A stretch of 41,480 bases of DNA from Lachnospiraceae bacterium. Lineage in GTDB: Bacteria; Bacillota; Clostridia; Lachnospirales; Lachnospiraceae. The translations under genes were made by a program, and so were the position numbers. Shown here piece after piece: positions 1 through 6,718 of this stretch. The notes beneath the pieces are model-generated. The model was not told the origin of the DNA and did no database searches. It saw only the letters and a program-made list of their open reading frames with translations. The number at the start of each line of letters is the position of its first letter. Within the stretch, counting starts at the first letter, position 1. The stretch covers positions 1-41,480 of the forward strand of contig JALFLW010000100.1 of NCBI GenBank assembly GCA_022774505.1, given 5' to 3'.

Positions 1-1694
1 TGGAACACCTGAATCTTGCCGTCCACCAGCTTGGAATTGACGTAGTATTCACAGGCCTCGTCCTTCTCCGGGTAATCTGTGTTCACCCCGAAGCCGGGCC
101 AACGGGTCTCCTTCCGGTCCAGCAGATGGGCGATGAGAGACTGGCAGACCACCAGGCGCTCCCGCAGCTCAAAGATGTGGACCAGGTCGTCCATATCCTC
201 GGCCCGGAGCTGACCGGCCAGGTCCGTCAGCAGCCCGATCCGCTCCCCGGCCAGGGCCAGCTGGCGGGCGTTGTAGCGGTAGGCCGTGCGGATGCCGCCG
301 GCGTACTCGTCCATCACCTTCTGCATGGCCTCCTCCAGCTCCTCTGCCGTAAAGGAGGATATATGCTCACTCAGGATATGCTTATAAGCGTCAATCTCCT
401 GCCCTGCCAGATTTTCAAGATACTTCTCTATCTTTTCCGGTGCAGGATCTGATCCTTTAAGATCTTCTTCCTCTGAAGCCTTAACATTTCCGGCAAGCTG
501 TGCTTCAATCGCCTTCGCAGCAAGCTCTCCCTCTGCTAATGCTCCGGTTACATATTTCTGCGGACATCCTCCTGCCACATCGCCTGCGGCATAAAGACCA
601 TGGATCGTCGTCTCCCTGTTGGTATCCACCCAGTAACCACTGGCAGTATGACCACCCACAATATATGGCTCCGTTCCCTCGATCTCTACATCCTGCTCTC
701 CCGGAAGCTCCCCGGTTTCAATCCATTTCAACGTCTGGCTTGGTGCCATATTAAGATAAGCCTTTAGGAGATTTTCTTCCTGTTCCTTATCAATTCCACT
801 TGTTTTCAAATAACACGGACCATTTCCCAGCTGATTCTCCCTGACTGTACCATAGACACGCTCGCTGGTGGTGAGTCCATACTTATCTTCATAAATAAAG
901 CCTCTGGAATTGACCTGCTTTGCTCCGACACCCTGTGCAATGGTACCGGTTGGTGCGATCGTATCCTTACATCTCAGTGCAATGAAACGCATCTCAAAGG
1001 ATGTCATCTCGGCCCCTGCCTGAATCCCCATCGCATATCCGGCTCCCGTATTAAACGGCGGATACCACATTTTATGTCTGGAAAAGCCCGGATTATTTGG
1101 CTTATAAAGTCCTGCTGCTCCTCCGGTTGCTACCAGCACAGCCTTTGCTTCGATCACATAAGCAGTCTCATCCTCCAGAGAAAATCCTACCGCTCCGTAG
1201 ACAGTTTCATCCTTTGTCAAAAGCTTTGTGATATTCACACGGTTTAAAACAGATACATTTTCCTGTGCCTGAACCGCTTGGGCAAGGATTGGCTTAAAGT
1301 TTTCTCCGTTAATCTTGATATTCCGGTTTCCTCTGGTAACATAATCGCCATTCTCATCTTTAAGGATCACAAGACCAAGCTGTTCCATATCTGCCGTCAC
1401 TTCATTGAAATGCTCTGCTGCTGTCAACAGCAGATCCTCTCTGACAATACCTGCCGCATCCTTTTTGGCATAATCCACATAATCCTGCGGCACATGTCCT
1501 TTCGTGATATAGGCATTAATGGCATTGACGCCTGCCGCCAGGCAGCCGCTGCGCTTAATATGTGCCTTCTCTGCGATCACTACGGACAGCTCCGTGTCCC
1601 GGCTCAGAGTCAGTGCTGCATAACAGCCTGCTGTACCTCCTCCGATGATCAGCACGTCTGTCTTGATCCGGCGTACTTCAATATCTTTACTCAT
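1..1694 (-). CDS. aprA: AprA-type adenylylsulfate reductase flavoprotein subunit (C-terminus cut by window edge)
   Basis: This is an FAD-dependent protein of the fumarate reductase/APS reductase family, which would reduce adenylylsulfate to sulfite with an AprB ferredoxin partner. The start ATG at 1694 follows AAAGGATGG. A Rossmann GxGxxG motif covers residues 18-23, and the frame is open for 564 codons to the left edge. The C-terminal stretch ETRWPGFGVNTDYPEKDE is characteristic of AprA rather than of SdhA/FrdA. It is the last visible gene of the metY-sulfite reductase operon, 83 bases after the JAMM gene; aprB may lie beyond the edge. In an organism without other signs of sulfate respiration, an assimilatory role is inferred. 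Base composition jumps near residue 448: positions 61-300 are about 68% GC by my count, against about 43% at 361-480, with the frame intact. Confidence 0.85.
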   Translation of the reverse strand, partial: MSKDIEVRRIKTDVLIIGGGTAGCYAALTLSRDTELSVVIAEKAHIKRSGCLAAGVNAINAYITKGHVPQDYVDYAKKDAAGIVREDLLLTAAEHFNEVTADMEQLGLVILKDENGDYVTRGNRNIKINGENFKPILAQAVQAQENVSVLNRVNITKLLTKDETVYGAVGFSLEDETAYVIEAKAVLVATGGAAGLYKPNNPGFSRHKMWYPPFNTGAGYAMGIQAGAEMTSFEMRFIALRCKDTIAPTGTIAQGVGAKQVNSRGFIYEDKYGLTTSERVYGTVRENQLGNGPCYLKTSGIDKEQEENLLKAYLNMAPSQTLKWIETGELPGEQDVEIEGTEPYIVGGHTASGYWVDTNRETTIHGLYAAGDVAGGCPQKYVTGALAEGELAAKAIEAQLAGNVKASEEEDLKGSDPAPEKIEKYLENLAGQEIDAYKHILSEHISSFTAEELEEAMQKVMDEYAGGIRTAYRYNARQLALAGERIGLLTDLAGQLRAEDMDDLVHIFELRERLVVCQSLIAHLLDRKETRWPGFGVNTDYPEKDEACEYYVNSKLVDGKIQVF

Positions 1695-1777
1695 GGAACC
1701 ATCCTTTCTGTGTCGTGTTTATCATAATAAAGTGCTGTTTATCTGATCTGTGCATCTTTGTCAAAATGCTGTTACGC

Positions 1778-2200
1778 TCAGATATACTGTATCTCATGTA
1801 TCGTAACATTCTTTTCCGGATCGATACCAAATGCCTTCAATACCGGATTGTCTGCCTCCTGCAGAGACAAGATCAGATATTCCATAGTGGAATCATAAGC
1901 CAGCCGTTTATCCTCCTCGGAAGGACGGGATGGCGATTCCGGATGGGAATGAAAGTTGCCGATCAGCTTCTTTCCTTTGGCTCTCGCATCCTTCACGGCT
2001 GCAAGCTGTTCCTTGGGATCCATGGAAAAATGTTCATTGCTTGCATCTATATTGGTCAAAAGATATACATCCGTGATCGTCTTGATCTCTCCATCAATAT
2101 TCCCTGCCAAAAGACCACAGGACTCGTTTGGAAGTCCTGTCTGACAGTGTGCCAGGATCTTTTCATAATCTTCCTTTTTCATTTTCAGCGTGATCGCCAT
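1778..2200 (-). CDS. JAMM/MPN+ metallopeptidase (HcyD/Mec-like), sulfur-carrier processing
   Basis: A 140-residue single-domain M67 peptidase. The zinc-site signature is complete: Glu26, then His84-x-His86 followed by Ser94 and Asp97 within FHSHPESPSRPSEED. The start ATG has an AAGGTG ribosome-binding site. Bacterial relatives (Mec+, QbsD, HcyD) remove residues from the C-terminus of ThiS-like carriers. The carrier encoded two genes upstream ends GGGAR and so needs such trimming before a terminal glycine can be adenylated. That link is an inference from family knowledge and gene order. The gene lies 223 bases after the E1-like gene, separated from it by structured repeat A. Confidence 0.85.
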   Translation of the reverse strand: MAITLKMKKEDYEKILAHCQTGLPNESCGLLAGNIDGEIKTITDVYLLTNIDASNEHFSMDPKEQLAAVKDARAKGKKLIGNFHSHPESPSRPSEEDKRLAYDSTMEYLILSLQEADNPVLKAFGIDPEKNVTIHEIQYI

Positions 2201-2271
2201 ATTTTCACCTTGCTTTCTATATCATCTCTTTATTCTATTCGCCGATGTTTTCTAGTTCAAACTACAGCGAA

Positions 2272-2415
2272 CTGCTTACGCAGCTCCCGTCTGTGCTTCG
2301 CACATCCTCCGGCTGAGGTTGAAGGGCGAAAACAGCCTTACCGGCTTATTCCGAATCTGATTGCTGCCTCTTACAAGCAAGCTTGTACTGCATCAATCGG
2401 ATTCAGAATACCGGT
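2272..2415 (-). repeat. Structured repeat element, copy A
   Basis: This element fills most of the gap between the E1-like gene and the JAMM gene. Read on the minus strand it has a long hairpin (2340-2415, about 21 pairs, inner apex AAGCTTGCTT), the box GGTAAGGCTGTT (2331-2342), a CCTC/GAGG hairpin (2306-2318), a TGTGC/GCACA hairpin (2292-2304) and a short CTGC/GCAG hairpin (2272-2283). The apex, the 12-base box and the CCTC/GAGG hairpin recur in the same order on the plus strand at 6512-6610. No reading frame fits it. It could be a mobile repeat or an RNA element within the operon transcript. Confidence 0.65.
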
Positions 2416-2423
2416 GAATAGTT

Positions 2424-3227
2424 TTACTTAAGGTCACATTCTGCCTGTTCATAATCGATCAATTCTGTGATCGTCGGCTCATCACCACATACCGCACAAT
2501 GGTCATCTTTTGGAAGCTTAATGGTATGAAATTCCATCTTTAATGCATCATACGTCAGAAGCTTTCCTGTAAGAAGATCTCCCTTACCAATAATATATTT
2601 GACAGCTTCCATCGCCTGCAGACTTCCGATCACACCACCCATAGCACCGATGACACCGGCCTGCTTACAGGTTGGAACCGCATCCTTTGGCGGTGGATTC
2701 TTGAATACACAACGATAACATGGTCCCTCTCCCGGTACATAGGTCATAAGCTGGCCTTTGAAACGGATGATACCGGCATGAGAAAATGGTTTTTCAGCCA
2801 TAACACAGGCATCATTGATCAAAAACTTTGCCGGGAAGTTATCCGTACCATCAATAATGAAATCATAATCCTTGATCAGATCCATGATGTTTGTCGAATC
2901 TACAAAGGTACGATATGTCTTCACAGTGACATCCGGATTGATAGCTTCCATTGTCTCAGCTGCAGATTTAACCTTTGCCTTGCCTACGTCATTGGTCGTA
3001 TGAATAACCTGCCTCTGCAGATTTGAAAGATCCACCTCATCGGCATCTACGATACCGATGGTTCCTACACCTGCTGCCGCCAGATAAAGTGCTGCCGGAG
3101 CACCAAGTCCGCCTGCTCCGATGATCAATACACTGGCATTCAGCAGCTTCTTCTGTCCCTTCACACCTACTTCCTGAAGAATAATGTGACGGGAATATCT
3201 CTCAAGCTGTTCGTTCGTAAAAGCCAT
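2424..3227 (-). CDS. ThiF/MoeB/HcyF-family E1-like adenylyltransferase
   Basis: A 267-residue E1-like enzyme that would adenylate the C-terminal glycine of the ThiS-like carrier as the first step of thiocarboxylate formation. The nucleotide-binding GAGGLG motif is at residues 37-42, the NLQRQ segment at 69-73, and two CxxC pairs (CYRC near 170 and CAVC near 245) fit the structural zinc site. A PTCKQAG segment contains a conserved cysteine of this family. Its ATG overlaps the carrier's stop in the sequence TAATG, so the two are translationally coupled. Family members serve thiamine, molybdopterin, cysteine or homocysteine synthesis. The partners here (MetY, sulfite reductase, JAMM protease) favour homocysteine. 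Confidence 0.88.
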   Translation of the reverse strand: MAFTNEQLERYSRHIILQEVGVKGQKKLLNASVLIIGAGGLGAPAALYLAAAGVGTIGIVDADEVDLSNLQRQVIHTTNDVGKAKVKSAAETMEAINPDVTVKTYRTFVDSTNIMDLIKDYDFIIDGTDNFPAKFLINDACVMAEKPFSHAGIIRFKGQLMTYVPGEGPCYRCVFKNPPPKDAVPTCKQAGVIGAMGGVIGSLQAMEAVKYIIGKGDLLTGKLLTYDALKMEFHTIKLPKDDHCAVCGDEPTITELIDYEQAECDLK

Positions 3228-3436
3228 TATCTTGCTCCTCCTCCCATGAAGTAAAGAAATTCAACGGCATCTCCGTCTTTCAGTACGGTCTCGCCAAATT
3301 TCTCTCTGTCTACGAAATCATCATTGATAGTCACTGTGACGTACAATGGGTTTTCTACATTTTCTTTCTCAATAAGCTGCTCTACTGTTACGCCCTCTTC
3401 ATACTCTTTTTTGTTTCCTGCGATTGTGATCGTCAT
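3227..3436 (-). CDS. ThiS/HcyS-like sulfur carrier protein ending GGGAR
   Basis: A 69-residue beta-grasp protein. The core has the ThiS pattern (VTVTINDDFVDR, then LKDGDAVEFLYFMGGG). Carriers used directly end in Gly-Gly; this one carries two further residues, Ala-Arg. Precursors with such tails (QbsE, HcyS) are trimmed by a JAMM peptidase, and one is encoded in the same operon. After trimming, the adenylated and sulfurated carrier would deliver sulfide to O-acetylhomoserine through MetY. This role is inferred from the cluster; a ThiS role in thiamine synthesis cannot be excluded, but no other thiamine gene is in the window. Confidence 0.85.
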   Translation of the reverse strand: MTITIAGNKKEYEEGVTVEQLIEKENVENPLYVTVTINDDFVDREKFGETVLKDGDAVEFLYFMGGGAR

Positions 3437-3501
3437 AATGATAACCTTTACCCTTTCCTGTATCTGTCCTAGACGGCAGACACATTGACTTTTTTATTTT
3501 T

Positions 3502-3632
3502 GATATGTCCTGTTTTGCGGACATATCTTATATACTTTTTGTATGTCCTGTTTTGCACATACATCTTATATACTTTTTGCATCCTGTTCTGCGGATGCAT
3601 CTTTCCATCTCTCATGTCCCATTTTACGGACA
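3502..3632 (-). repeat. Array of four short hairpins with a conserved 8-base loop
   Basis: Four inverted repeats follow one another about every 38 bases in the thioredoxin-to-ThiS gap. On the plus strand: GATATGTCC/GGACATATC (3502-3527), GTATGT/ACATAC (3541-3562), TGCATCC/GGATGCA (3578-3599) and TGTCC/GGACA (3615-3632). The loops are variants of TGTTTTGC, and the spacers after hairpins 1 and 2 share TTATATACTTTTT. Stem bases differ between units but pairing is kept, which suggests that the fold matters. On the coding strand each hairpin is followed by an A-run, not a U-run, so these are not ordinary terminators of the operon. Confidence 0.75.
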
Positions 3633-3643
3633 CAATCTGTATT

Positions 3644-3958
3644 TCAGATATCCGTCACAAGCTTCGTGATCTCTTCTCTCTTTACGACACCGCTCAATCT
3701 CCACTGCTGTTCTCCATGGATGAAATAGATCAGCGTCGGTGCTGACATGACATCATATTTGCCGGCAAGTCCCTGCTCATAATTAACATTGACTTTGACT
3801 ACATCCAGCTTCCCCTCATAATCATCCTCAATCTCTCCAAGCACACCAGCCATTCTTTTGCATGGAATGCATGTATCCGAATAAAAATCCACCAAAACCG
3901 GCTTATCCGCTTTCAATACCTTTTCTTCAAACTGCTGCTCATTAATTCTTGCTGCCAT
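3644..3958 (-). CDS. Thioredoxin-like protein (CIPC active site)
   Basis: A thioredoxin-fold protein of 104 residues counted from the ATG at 3958, which has GGTGAT six bases upstream; an ATG at 3970 is in frame but lacks a well-placed ribosome-binding site. The active site is Cys30-Ile-Pro-Cys33 in DFYSDTCIPCKRM, and the cis-proline is in SAPTLIYF. CIPC replaces the usual CGPC, so its redox potential may differ. It sits between the TusA-like and ThiS-like genes, so it may reduce sulfur-transfer intermediates or supply electrons to the APS reductase branch. That role is inferred. Confidence 0.85.
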   Translation of the reverse strand: MAARINEQQFEEKVLKADKPVLVDFYSDTCIPCKRMAGVLGEIEDDYEGKLDVVKVNVNYEQGLAGKYDVMSAPTLIYFIHGEQQWRLSGVVKREEITKLVTDI

Positions 3959-3994
3959 ATGTATCACCATGCCTTTCTATGATTTGTTTCCTCT

Positions 3995-4243
3995 TTACTC
4001 TTCTTCCACCTTGCGGACGATCAGAGTGTATGTTCCATCCTCATTATCTTCTAACTTAAGGATCTGATGTCCCTCTTCTTTTATGCTTCTCGGCACATTT
4101 TGTACCGGCTCACCGTCATTCATCTTGATGGCGAGCACTTCTCCATCCTCAAGCTCCTCCAATGCTACCTTTGCCTTCACAAATGTTACCGGGCAAACCA
4201 CATCCGTAATATCTACATTATCATCAATCTTTATCTCAGCCAT
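3995..4243 (-). CDS. TusA/SirA-family sulfur carrier protein
   Basis: A small TusA-fold protein of 82 residues from the second of two adjacent ATG codons (4243), which sits six bases from GGAGG; the first ATG (4246) is only three bases away. The active cysteine is in DVVCPVTFVKAKVALEEL, so the usual CPxP motif reads CPVT. It overlaps the end of the sulfite reductase gene, which indicates coupled translation. TusA-like proteins carry persulfide sulfur. Here it may accept sulfur from sulfite reduction or deliver it to the ThiS-like carrier, an inference from the operon. Confidence 0.82.
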   Translation of the reverse strand: MAEIKIDDNVDITDVVCPVTFVKAKVALEELEDGEVLAIKMNDGEPVQNVPRSIKEEGHQILKLEDNEDGTYTLIVRKVEEE

Positions 4244-5096
4244 CATATGCCTCCTTCAAAACCTTGTATAATTTGTCGCTTCCTACTCTGTCAATGGTAA
4301 ACTTAAAACGCTCTCCTGCATTTGCATGATCACCAAAAAACTGGATCGCTGCATCTGTCACCCGGAAAAGCTGCTCTTCCGAAGTAATAGGTGGCAGCAT
4401 GTACTGACCTTCCTTAATGGTATTTCCAAAAGTACCACCACAGGATACCAGATATGCACTCTGTGCATCCCATGCATCTGTCGGACAGGACTTCACGCAG
4501 CGGCCGCAGTAATTACATTTCTCCTGATCCAGTATAATCTTGCCATCCTCAAGCTTCAACGCTCCCTCGCGGCAGACTTTCACACACAGACCACAGCTGA
4601 TACATGCATCCTCTTTCCAGGCAACCTTTGTAGCTCCCTTGATTCCTACGTCATTCTCCTCTGCTTTAAGACAGTTGTTACGGCAGCCTGTTACACCAAA
4701 TTTAAATTTGTGTGGAAGCTCCCTGCCAAAATAACGTTCATCCAGCTTCTTTGCAATATCCTGTGTATCAATGTTACCACTTGGACAGACTGCATTTCCC
4801 TGACATGCTGTTACGGTCCGGACTCTTGGTCCGCATACTCCCGGTTTACAGCCGCCTTCGGCAAGTTTTTCCTTCACTATATCGATATCTTCCAGCTTAA
4901 TAAACGGAATCTCTACTCCCTGTCTGGAAGTAAGGTGTACATATCCCTCTCCATGCTCCTGTGCTACCTCAGCAATCTTTTGGAGATTCTCTGCCGTCAG
5001 TGTTCCACCGACAACGGCAATACGAAGAGAAAAATTATTTTTCTGCTTCTGCCTCATAAATCCGCCTTTTTTCAATGTTCCGTAGTCTACTGCCAT
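4236..5096 (-). CDS. Siroheme and 4Fe-4S sulfite reductase (AsrC/NirA-like, ferredoxin-fused)
   Basis: A 286-residue protein that would reduce sulfite to sulfide. It shows the siroheme-4Fe4S cysteine pattern: Cys98-x5-Cys104 (TACQGNAVC) and Cys138-x3-Cys142 (TGCRNNC). Two ferredoxin clusters follow, Cys165/168/171/175 and Cys194/197/200/204. It is much shorter than CysI and resembles the compact clostridial AsrC/Fsr-type enzymes. The start has AAAGGATAGG upstream. It follows metY by 71 bases and overlaps the TusA-like gene by a few bases. It would supply sulfide for the carrier/MetY route. Dissimilatory detoxification is an alternative role, but the biosynthetic neighbours argue against it. 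Confidence 0.85.
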   Translation of the reverse strand: MAVDYGTLKKGGFMRQKQKNNFSLRIAVVGGTLTAENLQKIAEVAQEHGEGYVHLTSRQGVEIPFIKLEDIDIVKEKLAEGGCKPGVCGPRVRTVTACQGNAVCPSGNIDTQDIAKKLDERYFGRELPHKFKFGVTGCRNNCLKAEENDVGIKGATKVAWKEDACISCGLCVKVCREGALKLEDGKIILDQEKCNYCGRCVKSCPTDAWDAQSAYLVSCGGTFGNTIKEGQYMLPPITSEEQLFRVTDAAIQFFGDHANAGERFKFTIDRVGSDKLYKVLKEAYDG

Positions 5097-5167
5097 ATTC
5101 TGTACCTATCCTTTCATATGCCCTTTATGATTTAAACTGTGCGATTCACAGCTTTCTCCTTTGACTA

Positions 5168-6406
5168 TCATTCAACAGCACGAATTGCTGCTTCAAAATC
5201 TTTTTTCAGATCTTCAATGTCTTCAATACCAACACTGATCCGGATCTGATCTTCATATACTCCCGACTGTATCTGATCCTCCTTGGAAAGGTGAACCGCG
5301 ATCGTAGATGCCGGATGAAGAACTAATGTCTTTGTGTCCCCGATATTGGACAGTATGTATGGAAGCTTTAATGTATTGATGATCTTAAAGGCTTTATCCC
5401 GGCTTCCTGTTCTTACTGTAATAATCGCACCAAATCCACCATTTAGCTGCTTGTTTGCTAATTCGTAGTATGGACTCTCCTTCAGTCCCGGATAATTCAC
5501 GGTAAGTCCGGCTCCCATGTCTCTCAGAAACTCTGCCAGTTCCTTGGCATTCTCACACTGCCGCTGCATTCGCAGTCCCAGTGTCTCCAGTCCCAGATTA
5601 TTTAAAAATGCATTCTGTGGTGATAAACAGGCCCCTGTATTTCTAAAAAGTCCGTTGCGAAGCTTCGCTACATAGGACATCGGTCCAAACTTTTTATATG
5701 GGACAAGTCCCGGATATCTTTCCAGATCCCATTTAAACTTTCCACCCCATGTCAGGATACCACTGATCGCATCACTATTTCCATTTATATATTTAGAAGA
5801 AGAATTTACAACCACATCTGCACCCAGATCCAACGGCTTTACCAGATAAGGCGTTGCTACTGTATTATCGATCACAAGCGGTAATCCATGCGAATGAGCT
5901 ACATCTGCCACTGCCTGAATATCTGTCACATCCAGCTTCGGATTTCCAATCGTCTCTGCAAAGATAACCTTGGTCCGGTCGGTAATCAGTTTTTCATATG
6001 CCTCCGGTTCATTCTCGGTCACATACTTTGTAGTGATCCCAAAACTCTCCAAATCCTCAAAAAGCTCCACGGTACCACCATAAAGTCCGGCAGCTGCTAC
6101 CACCTCATCACCTGCCTGCAGGATATTGGCTAATGCATTAAATAACGCTGCCATCCCAGATGCACATGCAACACTTGCCATGCCATGCTCCAGCTTCGTG
6201 ATCCTCTTTTCAAATGCCTCCACGGTAGGATTATTGATTCGGGTATAAGAAAACCCCATCGCCTTATTTGTGAAGATATTCTCCAGATCTTCGGCACTCT
6301 TGTGCTGAAAGGCACTGCTTTGATAAATCGGTGTATGTGTAGCTCCATAGGGATCCTCCTGTGGTACACCATGCAAAAGCATTGTATTAAATCCATACTC
6401 TGTCAT
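5168..6406 (-). CDS. metY: O-acetylhomoserine sulfhydrylase (O-acetylhomoserine aminocarboxypropyltransferase)
   Basis: A PLP enzyme of the Cys/Met metabolism family, 412 residues, full length. The PLP lysine is Lys205 in NSSSKYINGNSDAISG. The N-terminal YGATHTPIYQSSAFQ and the PLP-phosphate region SYTRINNPT are typical of MetY. It replaces the acetyl group of O-acetylhomoserine with sulfide to make homocysteine. In the Wolinella pathway the sulfur donor is a carrier thiocarboxylate, and the carrier genes are in this same operon. It is the first gene after a sigma-A promoter at 6451-6479. Confidence 0.92.
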   Translation of the reverse strand: MTEYGFNTMLLHGVPQEDPYGATHTPIYQSSAFQHKSAEDLENIFTNKAMGFSYTRINNPTVEAFEKRITKLEHGMASVACASGMAALFNALANILQAGDEVVAAAGLYGGTVELFEDLESFGITTKYVTENEPEAYEKLITDRTKVIFAETIGNPKLDVTDIQAVADVAHSHGLPLVIDNTVATPYLVKPLDLGADVVVNSSSKYINGNSDAISGILTWGGKFKWDLERYPGLVPYKKFGPMSYVAKLRNGLFRNTGACLSPQNAFLNNLGLETLGLRMQRQCENAKELAEFLRDMGAGLTVNYPGLKESPYYELANKQLNGGFGAIITVRTGSRDKAFKIINTLKLPYILSNIGDTKTLVLHPASTIAVHLSKEDQIQSGVYEDQIRISVGIEDIEDLKKDFEAAIRAVE

Positions 6407-6450
6407 TTGTTTTCTCCAATCTCTGTAATCTCTATCGAATTACTAGGGAT

Positions 6451-6479
6451 ATATTACACCCCATTTCATACTTTGTCAA
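6451..6479 (-). promoter_or_regulatory. Sigma-A promoter of the metY sulfur operon
   Basis: On the minus strand TTGACA (6474-6479), a 17-base spacer and TAATAT (6451-6456) form a near-consensus promoter. Transcription would start near 6444, giving a leader of about 38 bases before metY. It is the only strong promoter I see for the whole run of sulfur genes. Confidence 0.8.
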
Positions 6480-6481
6480 TA

Positions 6482-6507
6482 GGAATTATCAAAAAAGTTA
6501 TTATTCC
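6482..6507. promoter_or_regulatory. Inverted repeat next to the metY -35 box, candidate operator
   Basis: GGAATTAT (6482-6489) and ATTATTCC (6500-6507) form an imperfect palindrome with a 10-base spacer, two bases upstream of the -35 box. Its position suits a sulfur or cysteine regulator such as an Rrf2/CymR-type protein. The regulator is not in the window, and I do not claim a consensus match. Confidence 0.45.
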
Positions 6508-6511
6508 CGGT

Positions 6512-6640
6512 TGAATTTTGTGTCAAAAGGTGCTTTAAGCTTGCTTAAAAGCATCCTTATGATGCAAAATTCAGACGGTAAGGCTGTTCTTCCAACCCCT
6601 CAGACAGAGGACGCTTCCCTTGCGGACTCTAGCCGCTGCT
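6512..6640 (+). repeat. Structured repeat element, copy B
   Basis: Read on the plus strand it has an outer stem TGAATTTTG (6512-6520)/CAAAATTCA (6565-6573) with an inner bulged stem and apex AAGCTTGCTT, then GGTAAGGCTGTT (6577-6588), CCTC/GAGG (6598-6610) and a GCGG/CCGC hairpin near 6622-6636. The order and boxes match copy A at 2272-2415, which lies in the opposite orientation. Together with the metY promoter and the terminator at 6655-6687 it explains the 312-base gene-free gap 6407-6718. No coding potential is seen. Confidence 0.6.
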
Positions 6641-6654
6641 TTTAATATATAATC

Positions 6655-6687
6655 AAAACAAGCGCCGCACCTTTCGGGCGACGCTTG
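6655..6687 (-). terminator. Rho-independent terminator of the large surface protein gene
   Basis: On the minus strand AAGCGTCGC and GCGGCGCTT pair around a short loop and are followed by GTTTTGATTA. It lies just downstream of the stop codon at 6719. Confidence 0.75.
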
Positions 6688-6718
6688 CTGCGATTACATT
6701 CCTCTTTTTGAAGAACTC

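Noticed and set aside
1715-2431. Plus-strand reading frame of 238 codons across the JAMM gene and repeat A
   Set aside because: It is antisense to the JAMM peptidase with intact zinc motifs, and it has no ribosome-binding site or recognisable domain.
6407-6450. SAM or other methionine riboswitch before metY
   Set aside because: The promoter leaves a leader of only about 38 bases, too short for a known riboswitch.
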